64,000 bases of DNA from positions 1,426,001 to 1,490,000 of the forward strand of contig CAWICV010000001.1 in the NCBI GenBank assembly GCA_963834705.1. Direction: 5' to 3'. This document shows, one piece after another, positions 40,622 to 49,972 of this stretch. Each line of letters opens with the position of its first letter. Positions within the stretch are counted from its first letter, which is position 1. Source of the DNA: RYN-230 sp963834705. GTDB lineage: Bacteria > Actinomycetota > Actinomycetes > Streptosporangiales > Streptosporangiaceae. The notes beneath the pieces are model-generated. The model made no database searches. It was not told where the DNA came from and saw only the letters and a list, made by a program, of their open reading frames with translations. The position numbers were made by a program, and so were the translations under genes.

Positions 40622-40827
40622 CGGCGCGACCATCCCCTCATCGTGTAACGCTGCCGCCAGCCACCTGCGGCGCGCGAGCCTACATCCCGCGGCGTGGCAG
40701 CGGCGCTGCGCAGGCTGGTGAACACAGCCTACGCGGTGATCCGGGCCACAGGCCATTACGCCCGGATACCCCAGCGGGCTGGCAATCCCTTACCCCACGG
40801 ACTGGCAGTGCGCGCCCTTCGTCCCGG

Positions 40828-40833
40828 TAGGCT
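40828..40833 (+). promoter_or_regulatory. Candidate -10 of a leaderless DUF3043 transcript
   Basis: TAGGCT lies 6 nt before GTG 40840 and no Shine-Dalgarno is present. It has the same geometry as at vapB and ctaE. Confidence 0.4.
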
Positions 40834-40839
40834 GACCTC

Positions 40840-41448
40840 GTGTTCAGACGACGTAATGCGGCCACCGAAGACGCCCCGGCCGAGCCTACGGCGGACGAGG
40901 TCAGGGCCGAGGCGGCGGCCGCACGCGGCACGGTGACGGCGGGCAAGGGCCGGCCCACGCCCAAGCGCAGCGAGGCGGAACGCCGCCGCCGGTACCAGCT
41001 GGCCCCGGAAGACCGCAAGGCCGCCTCGAAACAGGCCCGTACCCGGGACCGCTCCGAGCGGGCGCGCAAGACCGAGGCCATGCGCCGCGGCGAGGAGTGG
41101 GCGCTGCCGGCCAAGGACAAGGGCCCGGTCCGCGCGCTGGCCCGGGACTACGTGGACTCCAAGCGGCGGTTCAGCGAGTTCTACATGTATGGCCTGGTTG
41201 TGCTGTTGTTCCTGTTGTTCCTGCACAGCACGGTGGTGCAGACGGTGCTGCCGATCGTGCTGATCGCGATGGTGCTGATCATGGCGGGCGAGGGCTTCTG
41301 GATCGGCCGCAAGGTGGCCAACCTGGCCGCCGAGCGCTACCCGGGCCAGAGCACCCGCGGCATCAAGATGTACTCGGGCATGCGCGCGCTGCAGATCCGC
41401 CGGCTCCGCTTCCCGAAACCAAGAGTCAAGCCCGGCGAGCAGATCTAA
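40840..41448 (+). CDS. DUF3043 membrane protein
   Basis: A 202-residue protein of an actinobacteria-restricted family of unknown function. A charged, Arg/Lys-rich N-terminal half (residues ~1-95, with KGRPTPKRSEAERRRR) precedes the conserved RDYVDSKRRFSEFYMYGLVV and two membrane helices (about 112-128 and 133-150). It ends with a basic tail. The positively charged cytoplasmic part could bind nucleic acid or acidic lipid heads, but this is only a guess. It is divergent from pspA. Confidence 0.87.
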   Translation: MFRRRNAATEDAPAEPTADEVRAEAAAARGTVTAGKGRPTPKRSEAERRRRYQLAPEDRKAASKQARTRDRSERARKTEAMRRGEEWALPAKDKGPVRALARDYVDSKRRFSEFYMYGLVVLLFLLFLHSTVVQTVLPIVLIAMVLIMAGEGFWIGRKVANLAAERYPGQSTRGIKMYSGMRALQIRRLRFPKPRVKPGEQI

Positions 41449-41473
41449 CCGCGCGCTGGCTAACCTCCCCTAT

Positions 41474-42652
41474 ATGGAGCATCGTCATCTCGGCCGGAGC
41501 GGCCTGAAGGTCAGCGAGATCGCCTACGGGAACTGGATCACCCACGGCTCGCAGGTGGAAGAGGAGGCGGCCCTAGCGTGTGTGGCCGCGGCCCTGGACG
41601 AGGGCATCACCACGTTCGACACCGCTGACGTGTACGCGGGCACCCGGGCCGAGGACGTGCTCGGCCGGGCGCTGCACGGGATTCGCCGGGAATCCATCGA
41701 GGTGTGCACCAAGGTCTTCTGGCCGACCGGGCCGGGCGCCAACGACCGTGGCCTGTCCCGCAAGCACATCATGGAGTCCGCGCACGCCTCGCTGCGCCGG
41801 CTGCAGACCGACTACATCGACCTGTACCAGGCGCACCGGTACGATCACGAAACCCCGCTGGCGGAGACCCTGCGGGCCTTCGATGACCTGGTCCGCCAGG
41901 GCAAGGTGCTGTACATCGGGGTGTCCGAGTGGCGCGCCGAGGAGATCGCCGCGGCGCTGCGCATCGCCGACGAGATGGGCTTCGGCCGGCTGGTCTCCAA
42001 CCAGCCGCAGTACAACATGATCTGGCGGGTGATCGAGTCCGAGGTGATTCCGCTGTCCGAGCGGGAAGGCGTCGGCCAGATCGTCTGGTCCCCCATCGCG
42101 CAGGGCGTGCTGACCGGCAAGTACCAGCCCGGGCAGCCGGTGCCCGCCGGGTCACGGGCCACCGACCCGAGCGGCTCCGGGTTCATCCAGCGCCTGCTGG
42201 ACGATGCGGTGCTGCGCCAGGTGGCCGAGCTGGCCCCGGTCGCCGCGGACGCCGGGCTGAGCATGGCCCAGCTGGCCGTGGCCTGGGTGCTGCAGAACCG
42301 GAACGTGTCCGCGGCCATCATCGGCGCGACCCGGCCGCAGCAGGTCCGGGAGAACGTCAAGGCGTCCGGCGTGGTCCTCGAGCCAGACCTGCTCAAGCGG
42401 ATCGACGAAGTCCTGGCCCCGGTCATCCAGCGCGACCCGGAGCTGACCCAGAGCCCGCGCTCCCGCCCCTCAGCCGGCGATCCCGGGGTCCGGGGGTTCA
42501 GGGGGCCGTCGCCCCGGACTATTCAGCGTGCAGGCTCATCGGGCCGTACTCGATCCGGCCCTCTTCAAGCAGGGTTACCTGGTCCACGCCGCTGGCCAGC
42601 AGGTCGCGCCAGTTCTCGCCCAGCCAGCTCTCCGCATCGCCCTGGCTGCTGA
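41474..42652 (+). CDS. Aldo/keto reductase with abnormal C-terminal extension
   Basis: A TIM-barrel NADPH-dependent oxidoreductase of the K-channel beta-subunit/YghZ-like group. The catalytic tetrad is visible: Asp and Tyr in FDTADVYAG, Lys in EVCTKVFW and His in YQAHRYDHE; the NADPH-binding part is IIGATRPQQVRENVKASG. The enzyme proper ends near residue 334 (ELTQSPRSRPSAG). The remaining ~57 residues arise where a GC-rich interspersed repeat (42477-42520) replaced the usual stop; they read antisense through the neighbouring gene. A possible leaderless -10 (TAACCT, 41461-41466) precedes ATG 41474. Confidence 0.87.
   Translation: MEHRHLGRSGLKVSEIAYGNWITHGSQVEEEAALACVAAALDEGITTFDTADVYAGTRAEDVLGRALHGIRRESIEVCTKVFWPTGPGANDRGLSRKHIMESAHASLRRLQTDYIDLYQAHRYDHETPLAETLRAFDDLVRQGKVLYIGVSEWRAEEIAAALRIADEMGFGRLVSNQPQYNMIWRVIESEVIPLSEREGVGQIVWSPIAQGVLTGKYQPGQPVPAGSRATDPSGSGFIQRLLDDAVLRQVAELAPVAADAGLSMAQLAVAWVLQNRNVSAAIIGATRPQQVRENVKASGVVLEPDLLKRIDEVLAPVIQRDPELTQSPRSRPSAGDPGVRGFRGPSPRTIQRAGSSGRTRSGPLQAGLPGPRRWPAGRASSRPASSPHRPGC
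42477..42520. repeat. GC-rich interspersed repeat, copy 1
   Basis: A segment with the core CGGGGTCCGGGGGTTCAGGG followed by GGGCCGTCGCCCCGG. Related copies lie at 46405-46510 (inverted) and 53366-53402. Here it forms the 3' end of the aldo/keto reductase frame and overlaps the 3' end of the opposite gene. It has three runs of four or five Gs. Confidence 0.55.
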
Positions 42653-42725
42653 ACGTCTCCCGCGGCATTCCCCGGGACGGCACCAGGCTGCCGTCGGCCT
42701 GCTCGAACTGCCAGCTCCAGGCCAT
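42519..42725 (-). CDS. Small conserved actinobacterial protein (~68 aa)
   Basis: It begins MAWSWQFEQADGSLV and contains FSSQGDAESWLGENWRDLLASG, then VDQVTLLEEGRIEYGPMSLH, a pattern I recall as a widespread small actinobacterial protein of unknown function. It is a compact, acidic, probably cytosolic protein. ATG 42725 matches the conserved MAWSW start; GTG 42734, nearer the GAAGGAGG site, is an alternative that adds MTS. Confidence 0.78.
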   Translation of the reverse strand: MAWSWQFEQADGSLVPSRGMPRETFSSQGDAESWLGENWRDLLASGVDQVTLLEEGRIEYGPMSLHAE

Positions 42726-42923
42726 GCTCGTCACCCGCCTCCTTCAGGAATAGCGCGTAGCGACACTAGCTCACCGCGCCGGCTGGCCAGCCAGCCGGGC
42801 GGCCGCCGGACCGGCTGTGACCAACTTCACATGCAGGGGCTCCGAGTCCGGCTGGGATTCCCCGCATGCCTTATCCGTCCCCATCTGTACCCACCCGCCA
42901 GAACGCCCGCCGGAACAGCCAGG

Positions 42924-42937
42924 GAACTGTTAAGTTC
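42924..42937 (+). promoter_or_regulatory. Candidate promoter/operator upstream of the sugar kinase gene
   Basis: A perfect inverted repeat GAACT-GTTA-AGTTC overlaps TAAGTT (42931-42936), a possible -10 hexamer, 69 nt before the kinase start. A repressor binding here would cover the promoter. Evidence is the palindrome alone. Confidence 0.3.
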
Positions 42938-43005
42938 TATGAGCTAGCCTGAGCCGCTGGGTGTGCCGTCCCCAGGCTCAGCCCCGGGAGCAAGGTGGTG
43001 ACGAC

Positions 43006-43896
43006 ATGGCGCGCGTCGTCGTCGTTGGCGATCTGATGACCGATACGGTCGCGCACGCGGCCCTGCCGCTGGCCAAGGGAAGTGACACACCAGCCACGGT
43101 AAGCATGCACGGCGGGGGTTCCGGCGCGAACATAGCCGCCTGGCTGGCCGCTGACGGCGGTGACGTGGCCTTCATCGGCCGGCGCGGCGCGGATATCGCC
43201 GGCCGTAACCGGGACATGGAATTGATGGGCTACGGGGTGGACGCCCGGCTGGTGATGGACCCGGACCGGCCGACCGGGACCTGCGTGGTCATGGTCACCC
43301 ACAAGGGCGACCACACGATGATGTCCGACCCGGGCGCCAACGCCGCGCTGCACCCGGACGACCTGCCCAAGGATTTGTTCGCCCCCGGCGCGCATCTGCA
43401 CATGTCGGGCTACACCCTGCTGAACGACGGCTCCCGGGGCGCGGCGCTGGCCGCGTTCCAGCACGCCGGCCGGGCCGGCATGACGATCTCGGTGGACGGC
43501 GCGTCGGCCGCGCCGCTGGAGCGGGTCGGTGCCGAGCCGTTCCTGGAGATGACCAACGGGGTGACCCTGCTGATCGTCAACATCGACCAGGCCACCGTGC
43601 TCACCGGGCGCGAGGACCCGGAGTCGGCCGCCCGGGTGCTCACCGCCTGGTACCCGCAGGTCGTGGTGAAGCTCGGCCCGGACGGGGCGCTGTTCGCGAA
43701 CGGCCGCCCGGACCCGATCCGGGAGCACGCGCTGCCGGTGGAGACGTTCGTGGACGGCACCGGTGCGGGTGACGCGTTCTGCGCCGGATTCCTGCCCGCC
43801 TGGCTGGACAAGAAGCCACCGCTGGAGGCACTGGCCAGCGGCTGCCGGCTGGCCGCGCAAGCACTCGGCATGGTCGGTGCCCGGCCCGCACTCTGA
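43006..43896 (+). CDS. PfkB-family carbohydrate kinase
   Basis: A 296-residue ribokinase-fold sugar kinase. N-terminal VVVVGDLMTDTV and the GGGSGANIAAWLA substrate-binding motif are present, as are the ATP-site KLGPDGALFANG and the catalytic DGTGAGDAFCAGF with the general-base Asp. The sugar cannot be named; the pairing with an SDR oxidoreductase suggests use of a sugar acid or polyol. The start is ATG 43006. It is followed with overlap by the SDR gene. Confidence 0.86.
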   Translation: MARVVVVGDLMTDTVAHAALPLAKGSDTPATVSMHGGGSGANIAAWLAADGGDVAFIGRRGADIAGRNRDMELMGYGVDARLVMDPDRPTGTCVVMVTHKGDHTMMSDPGANAALHPDDLPKDLFAPGAHLHMSGYTLLNDGSRGAALAAFQHAGRAGMTISVDGASAAPLERVGAEPFLEMTNGVTLLIVNIDQATVLTGREDPESAARVLTAWYPQVVVKLGPDGALFANGRPDPIREHALPVETFVDGTGAGDAFCAGFLPAWLDKKPPLEALASGCRLAAQALGMVGARPAL

Positions 43897-44689
43897 CCCC
43901 AACCACGGGAACTCCCGGGCCGCCTACCTGGACGGGCTGTTTTCCCTGGCCGGCCGGGTGGCGCTGATCACCGGTGGCAGTTCCGGCATCGGCCAGGCCA
44001 TGGCCACCGCGCTGGCCCGGGCCGGTGCCCAGGTCGTGCTGCTGGCCCGCGGCGAGCCGGGGCTGGCCGCCACCACCGCGGCGATCCAGTCGGCCGGCGG
44101 CCAGGCCGCCTGGATCAGCGCGGATCTGGCTGACCGGACGGCCACGCTGGCCGCGGCCGGCCTGGCGGTGGCACCGTTCGGCGAGCCGGACATCCTGGTC
44201 AATGCGGCCGGCGTCAACCTGCGCCCGCCGCTCGGCGAACTAACCACCGGGCAGTGGGACGAGACCATCACGGTCAACCTGACCGCCCCGTTCCTGCTCG
44301 GCCAGCGGTTCGGGCCCGTCATGGCCCAGCGTGGCTGGGGCCGGATCATCAACGTGGCCTCGCAGCAGTCCTTCCGTGCGTTCGGCAACAGCGGCGGCTA
44401 CGGGGCATCCAAGGCCGGGCTGGCCGGGCTGACCCGGTCGCAGTCCGAGGCGTGGGCGGGCCGCGGGGTGTGCTGCAACGGGGTCACCCCGGGCTTCGTG
44501 GCCACCCCGCTCACCGCGGCCGTGGCCAGCGACCCGGTCCGGTCCGCGGCGCTGGCCGCGCGCACCATGGTCGGGCGCAACGGCGAGCCGGCCGACTTCG
44601 CCGGCGTCGCGGTGTACCTGGCCAGCCGGGCCAGCGACTACGTGACCGGCCAGCTCATCTGCGTCAACGGCGGCTTCTCGGTGAGCTGA
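43877..44689 (+). CDS. SDR-family oxidoreductase (gluconate 5-dehydrogenase-like)
   Basis: A 270-residue classical short-chain dehydrogenase. The nucleotide-binding motif ALITGGSSGIGQAMA, NAAG in ILVNAAGVNL, and the catalytic Ser with Tyr-x3-Lys in GGYGASKAGL are all present; it ends YVTGQLICVNGGFSVS. The opening LDGLFSLAGRVALITGG is like gluconate/sorbose reductases. The start is uncertain: GTG 43877 overlaps the kinase stop by 20 bp and gives a sensible length, while longer in-frame starts lie deep in the kinase gene. It probably acts with the kinase in one sugar pathway. Confidence 0.85.
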   Translation: MPGPHSDPNHGNSRAAYLDGLFSLAGRVALITGGSSGIGQAMATALARAGAQVVLLARGEPGLAATTAAIQSAGGQAAWISADLADRTATLAAAGLAVAPFGEPDILVNAAGVNLRPPLGELTTGQWDETITVNLTAPFLLGQRFGPVMAQRGWGRIINVASQQSFRAFGNSGGYGASKAGLAGLTRSQSEAWAGRGVCCNGVTPGFVATPLTAAVASDPVRSAALAARTMVGRNGEPADFAGVAVYLASRASDYVTGQLICVNGGFSVS

Positions 44690-44899
44690 AACGCCGTTGC
44701 CCGGCCCGTCGCGGATGGCTAGCGTGTGAGAGCAGGCCCGGACAGACGGAAGGAACGGCCGTTAGAACCTAGCCGCCCCGGTCAAGGCGAGCCAGCGACG
44801 GCGTAGCGCTCGCCCCGTCCGGCGTGCCCGGGGCCCGCCCGGTCACCGTAACCCGACATATGTAGGCGTTACGGCCAGTGACCCGGGAGGCATCAGCAC

Positions 44900-45607
44900 A
44901 TGGACAAGTACGAGCTCGTCTCGCGCTATGAAGCGCTGGGTGACGAGGATGAATTCGCCGCGGCCAGGGAACAGTTCGAGCGCGACCTGGGCGGCCAGGC
45001 CGACCCGCTGTTCTTCCGCCAGTACGGCTACCTGCTCGAATGCCACGGCCGCCGGGCGATCCAGCGGGCGGTGCAGCAATACGAGCACTCGATGACGCTC
45101 GACCCGGCCGCGGACAAGGTGCAGTACCAGTGGATCGGCGCGATGGGCTCGCTCGGCGAGGCGGACAGCGTGGTCGCCCGCTACCGGGCCCGGGTCACCG
45201 CCGCGCCGGGGGACGTGCGTGAGCTGCGCTTCCTCTCGTCCGCCTATCTGACCGCGCGCGACTACGCGGCGGCCGCGGCGGTGGTCGAGGCCGGCCTGGC
45301 CCTCGTCCCGGACGACTGGAAGTTCATCGCGGACCGCGGCCAGGTGAAAGCGGCCCGCGGCGACACCGAGGGGGCGCTGGCCGACTGGCAGCGCGCGCAT
45401 GACCTGGACCCGACCGACTTCAGCACGGTCTACGCCCGCGCCTTCCTGCTGGAGGAAGCGGGACGGCTGGCTGAGGCGGCCGGAGCGTGGCGGCAGATCC
45501 TGACCCACTCCGAAACGCAGGGCTGGGACCTGGACGCCATCTGGCCCCGGCAGCAGATCCAGCGGCTGGAGGGACTGATCGCGGCGCACCCGGCCGCGGA
45601 CGGGTAA
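44900..45607 (+). CDS. Tetratricopeptide-repeat protein
   Basis: A 235-residue helical-repeat protein. At least four TPR-like units are visible, for example AIQRAVQQYEHSMTLDPAAD, FLSSAYLTARDYAAAAAVVE, GDTEGALADWQRAHDLDP and FLLEEAGRLAEAAGAWRQIL. There is no signal peptide or membrane helix, so it is likely a cytosolic scaffold. ATG 44900 follows GGGAGG. It is located between an SDR gene and a membrane-protein gene without obvious pathway links. Confidence 0.75.
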   Translation: MDKYELVSRYEALGDEDEFAAAREQFERDLGGQADPLFFRQYGYLLECHGRRAIQRAVQQYEHSMTLDPAADKVQYQWIGAMGSLGEADSVVARYRARVTAAPGDVRELRFLSSAYLTARDYAAAAAVVEAGLALVPDDWKFIADRGQVKAARGDTEGALADWQRAHDLDPTDFSTVYARAFLLEEAGRLAEAAGAWRQILTHSETQGWDLDAIWPRQQIQRLEGLIAAHPAADG

Positions 45608-45673
45608 GCGTTCGGCAAAGAGCTGGGCTCGACACGTCCTGGCATTGCTGAACGGAGACACGCAGCCACCAGC

Positions 45674-47418
45674 ATGGCGTTCGTGGCAGATGCCCCGGCT
45701 CCGGTTGTCGCCGAGCCCGCGGAGCCCGACCCCGCGGGCGCCAGGGCGGCGGCCGCCCCGGCCAGGCGGCGGCCGGGGCGCCGCTGGCTGGCCGGGGCCG
45801 CCTGGGCGGTGGCCGCGGCGCTGGTGTTCGCGATCTACCTGCGGGTGTCGCAGACCGAGCCGGGCGACTCGTACGGCGCGGTGTTCACCCTGCAGGCCTG
45901 GGACATGCTGCACGGCAACCTGCTACTGCACGGCTGGTGGCTGTCCGACGTCTCCTTCTACACCACCGAGCTGCCCGAGTACCTGCTGGTGGAGCTGGTC
46001 CTGGGCCGCGGCCCGGATGTGGTGCATGTGGCCGGGGCGATCACCTTCACCCTCGTCCTGCTGCTGGCCGCGGCGCTGGCCCGGGGGCAGGCCAGCGGCC
46101 GGGCGGCCGCGATCCGGGCGGTCATCGCGGCCGGGATCATCGGCTCCCCGCAGCCCGGCGCGGGCGTGTTCCTGTTCCTGCTCGCGCCGGATCACTACGG
46201 CAGCACGGTGCCGGTCCTGCTGGCCTGGCTGATCCTGGACCGCGCCGCGCGGCGCTGGTATGTCCCGGCCGCGGTCGGCGTGCTGCTCGGCTGGGCCCTG
46301 GTGGCCGACTCGGTGGTACTGCTGACCGGGGTGCTGCCGCTGCTCACGGTGTGCGCCGTCCGGCTCTACCACCATGCCGTCCAGCAGCGGCGGGCTCTGC
46401 CAGCCCGGGGGGACGACCCCCCGCTCCGCTGCCCCGGGGGACTACTCCCGGAACCCCCGGCCCCCGCGACCGCTGGCTCGGCGGGAACACGCCTCCGGCG
46501 CGCCCCCCCTCACCAGCCAATGACGCAGTGGTTCGACGCTGCGCTGCTGGCCGCCGGGCTGCTGGCCACGGCGGCCGCGGCCACCGTGCTGCACCTGATC
46601 GGGGTGGCGGGCGGCTTCCGGCTGAACCCGGTCAGCTCGCAGCTCACCTCGATCGGCGCCCTGCCCGGCCACGTGTACCAGACGGTGGCCGGCCTGGCTC
46701 TGGTGTTCGGCGGTGACTTCTTCGGCCAGCCGGCCGGGCTGAGCACGCTGCTCCTCCTGCTGCACCTGGCGGGCCTGGCCCTGGCCGGGTGGGCGGTGTG
46801 CGCTGGGGTGCGCCGGCTGCGGCACGCCGGCCTGATCGTCCAGCTGCTGCTGGCCGGGATCCTGGTCAACCTGGCCGCGTTCCTGGTCTGGACCGACGTG
46901 ACCAGCCTGTCCACCACCCGGGAGATCGTCGCGGTGCTGCCGTTCGGCGCCGTGCTGGCCGGCCGCTGCTGGCCTGGCTGGCCGGGGCCCGGCTGCTGCC
47001 GGTGCTGGCCGCGGTGGGCTGCGGCTACCTGGCCAGCCTGGGCGTCCTGCTGGCGCACGCCCCGGCGGCCCCGCAGGCCCAGCCGCTGGCCAGCTGGCTG
47101 GCCGCCCACCACCTGCGGTACGGCCTGGGCAACTCGGCACTGGGCAGCGTGGTCACCGTGTCCAGCGGCGGCCGGGTGGCGCTCCGCCCGCTGCGGGTGG
47201 ACGGCCACCAGCTCGCGGCGGGCCAGTGGGAAACACAGCAGTCCTGGTTCGACCCACGCCAGCACGACGCCACGTTCGCGGCGCTGCTCGGCTCTCCCCC
47301 GTCACCGTCAGTGGCGGACCTGCGGTTGGCGTTCGGGCCGCCCGCCGCCAGCTACCATGTCGGCCGCTACACGGTGCTGGTCTGGCCCCACGGGAACCTG
47401 CTGAGCCGGCTCCGGTAG
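45674..47418 (+). CDS. Large polytopic membrane protein, frameshift near 46965
   Basis: About 580 residues with an Ala/Pro N-terminus and roughly ten membrane helices. The motif GDSYGAVFTLQAWDMLHGNL resembles membrane glycosyltransferase-like (GT39/DUF2079-type) proteins. The original frame runs ...LPFGAVLAGR and then becomes Cys/Trp/Arg-rich nonsense to 47404. One frame over, LLAWLAGARLLPVLAAVGCG continues the helices and ends LVWPHGNLLSRLR at 47418. Restoring one base near 46961-46967 joins the two. A GC-rich repeat (46405-46510) adds ~36 non-hydrophobic residues in frame to a loop. Function unknown. Confidence 0.72.
46405..46510. repeat. GC-rich interspersed repeat, copy 2, inserted in a coding region
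   Basis: Its inverse complement reads CGGGGGCCGGGGGTTCCGGG then AGTAGTCCCCCGG, matching copy 1 and copy 3. It is bounded by near-homopolymer G/C runs (CCGGGGGGACGACCCCCCG on the left, GCGCCCCCCCTC on the right). It interrupts a run of hydrophobic helices with Pro/Arg-rich sequence, keeping the frame. Confidence 0.55.
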
Positions 47419-47464
47419 GCCCACGTTGTGGCGTTGAGCATCTTGGTCGCTGGCAGGCGGCACA

Positions 47465-49960
47465 ATGGCGGACATGGCACGACGCACCGCGACACCCCCG
47501 CCGCCCGAGGACTTCGAGGAAAACATCGTCGATATCGATGTTGCCGAGGAGATGCGGGGCAGCTACCTGGAGTACGCCTACTCCGTCATCTACCAGCGCG
47601 CGCTGCCGGACGCCCGGGACGGGCTGAAGCCGGTGCAGCGCCGGATCCTGTACCAGATGAACGAGATGGGCCTGCGGCCGGACCGCGGCCATGTCAAGTG
47701 CGCCCGGGTGGTCGGCGAGGTGATGGGCCGGCTACACCCGCACGGGGACAGTGCCATCTACGACGCGCTGGCCCGGATGGCCCAGCCCTGGGCCATGCGG
47801 CTGCCGCTGATCGACGGGCACGGCAACTTCGGCTCGCTGGGCGGTGACGACGCGCCGGCCGCGATGCGGTACACCGAGGCCCGGCTGGCCGCGGCGGCGA
47901 TGGAGATGGTGGCCTCGATCGACGAGGACACCGTCGATTTCATCCCGAACTATGACGGCACCGAGACCCAGCCCGAGGTGCTCCCGGCCGGCCTGCCCAA
48001 CCTGCTGGTCAACGGCACCGCCGGGATCGCCGTCGGGATGGCCACCAACATGGCCCCGCACAACCTGGGCGAGGTGGTGGCCGCGGCCCGGCATCTGGTC
48101 GCCAACCCCGAGGCCACCCTGGACGAGCTGATGCGCTTCGTGCCCGGGCCGGACCTGCCCACCGGCGGCAAGATCGTCGGGCTGGACGGAATCCGGGAGG
48201 CCTACGAGACCGGCCGGGGCATCTTCCGCACCCGGGCCACCGCGCGGGTGGAGAAGATCACCCCACGCAAGGACGGCATCGTGGTCACCGAGCTGCCCTA
48301 CGGGGTCGGCCCGGAGAAGGTGATCGCCCGGATCAAGGACCTCGTCGGCGCCCGGAAGCTGCAGGGCATCAGCGACCTGAAGGACCTCACCGACCGGCAG
48401 CGCGGGCTGCATCTGGTCATCGAGATCCGTGGCGGGTTCCACGCCGAAGCGGTGCTCGAAGAGCTGTACCGGCTGACGCCGATGGAGGAGACGTTCGGCA
48501 TCAACAACGTCGCACTGGTCGACGGCCAGCCGCGGGTACTCGGCCTGCGCGAGCTGCTGCAGATCTACGTGGACCACCGGATCGAGGTGATCCGGCGGCG
48601 GTCGGAGTTCCGGCGGCGCAAGCGGGCCGACCGGCTGCACCTGGTGGACGGGTTGCTCATCGCGCTGCTCAACATCGACGAGGTCATCCAGGTCATCCGG
48701 ACCAGCGATGACTCCGCGCAGGCCAAGGACCGGCTGATGTCGGTCTTCGACCTGTCCGCGATCCAGGCCCAGTACATCCTGGACACGCCGCTGCGGCGGC
48801 TGACTCGCTACGACCGGCTGGAGCTGGAGCGCGAGCGGGAGAACCTGCAGGCCGAGATCGCCGAGCTGACCGCGATCCTGGAGTCCGAACCCAAGCTGCG
48901 CGCCCTGGTGTCCGGCGAACTGGCCGATGTGGCCAAGCGGTTCGCTGACCCGCGGCGCACCGTGCTGCTGGAGGGCAGCGGCAAGCCGACCCGGGCCGCG
49001 GCCGTCCCGCTCGAGGTGGCCGACAACCCGTGCCTGGTACTGCTGTCCTCGGCCGGGCTGATCGCGCGGACCGCGGCCGCCGCGCCCGGCGAGGGCGGGG
49101 GCGCCGAGGCGGACGGCGCGGGCCCGCGGGCCCACCATGACGTGATCGTGTCGTCGGTGCCGGCCACCGCCCGGGGCAGCGTCGGGCTGGTCACCTCGGG
49201 CGGGCGGCTGATCCGGATCGGGGCGCTGGAGATCCCGGCCCTGCCGCCCAGCGCGCACTCCCCCGCGCTGACCGGCGGCGCCCCGCTGACCGAGTTCGTC
49301 TCGCTGGACCCGGGCGAGACGGTGGTGGCGCTGGCCGCGCCGGACGGGACGCTAGGCGGGCTGGCCCTGGGCACCGCGGGCGGCGTGGTCAAGCGGGTCG
49401 CCCCGGACTACCCGGCCAACGCCACCGAGTTCGAGGTCATCTCACTCAAGGACGGCGACCGCGTGGTCGGCGCGGTGCAGCTGGCCGGTGAGGACGCCGA
49501 CCTGGTCTTCATCACCAGTGACGCGCAGCTGCTCCGGTTCCGGGCCGGGGCGGTGCGGCCGCAGGGCCGGGCGGCCGGCGGCATGGCCGGGATCCGGCTG
49601 TCAGCCCGGGCGTCCGTGGTGTGGTTCGGCGCGGTGCCGGACAGTGCGACCGAGGACGGCGTCGTGGTGACGGTGGCCGGCAGCAGCGGCGCGCTGCCCG
49701 GCACCGCGGCGGCCAGCGTGAAGGTGACCCCGTACCCGGAGTACCCGGCCAAGGGGCGGGCCACCGGCGGGGTCCGCTGCCAGCGTTTCCTCAAGGGCGA
49801 GGACAGCCTGATTCTGGCCTGGGCCGGGCCGGGCCCGGCCCGCGGCGCGACGGAGGCGGGCGTGCCGGTGTACCTGCCGCCTGCGGAAGGCCGCCGGGAC
49901 GGCTCTGGGGAGCAGGCCCGCCAGCAGCTGGCCGCTGTGGGCGGGGTGGCACCCGTTTAG
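47465..49960 (+). CDS. parC: DNA topoisomerase IV / gyrase-type subunit A
   Basis: An 831-residue type IIA topoisomerase cleavage subunit. The active-site Tyr136 is in PAAMRYTEARL. The quinolone-determining region HPHGDSAIYDAL has Ser96 and Asp100, the drug-sensitive residues. It carries a coiled-coil gate (about 430-480) and a C-terminal beta-propeller with repeated GRLIRI/GGVVKR-type blades. Presence of a GyrB-type partner (parE) 0.5 kb away, facing it, supports topoisomerase IV rather than gyrase. ATG 47465; ATG 47474 is also possible. Confidence 0.9.
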   Translation: MADMARRTATPPPPEDFEENIVDIDVAEEMRGSYLEYAYSVIYQRALPDARDGLKPVQRRILYQMNEMGLRPDRGHVKCARVVGEVMGRLHPHGDSAIYDALARMAQPWAMRLPLIDGHGNFGSLGGDDAPAAMRYTEARLAAAAMEMVASIDEDTVDFIPNYDGTETQPEVLPAGLPNLLVNGTAGIAVGMATNMAPHNLGEVVAAARHLVANPEATLDELMRFVPGPDLPTGGKIVGLDGIREAYETGRGIFRTRATARVEKITPRKDGIVVTELPYGVGPEKVIARIKDLVGARKLQGISDLKDLTDRQRGLHLVIEIRGGFHAEAVLEELYRLTPMEETFGINNVALVDGQPRVLGLRELLQIYVDHRIEVIRRRSEFRRRKRADRLHLVDGLLIALLNIDEVIQVIRTSDDSAQAKDRLMSVFDLSAIQAQYILDTPLRRLTRYDRLELERERENLQAEIAELTAILESEPKLRALVSGELADVAKRFADPRRTVLLEGSGKPTRAAAVPLEVADNPCLVLLSSAGLIARTAAAAPGEGGGAEADGAGPRAHHDVIVSSVPATARGSVGLVTSGGRLIRIGALEIPALPPSAHSPALTGGAPLTEFVSLDPGETVVALAAPDGTLGGLALGTAGGVVKRVAPDYPANATEFEVISLKDGDRVVGAVQLAGEDADLVFITSDAQLLRFRAGAVRPQGRAAGGMAGIRLSARASVVWFGAVPDSATEDGVVVTVAGSSGALPGTAAASVKVTPYPEYPAKGRATGGVRCQRFLKGEDSLILAWAGPGPARGATEAGVPVYLPPAEGRRDGSGEQARQQLAAVGGVAPV

Positions 49961-49972
49961 GCCAGCACGGGT

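Noticed and set aside
47732..49258. 508-codon open frame opposite parC
   Set aside because: Antisense shadow with Gln/His/Asp/Val bias and no domain.
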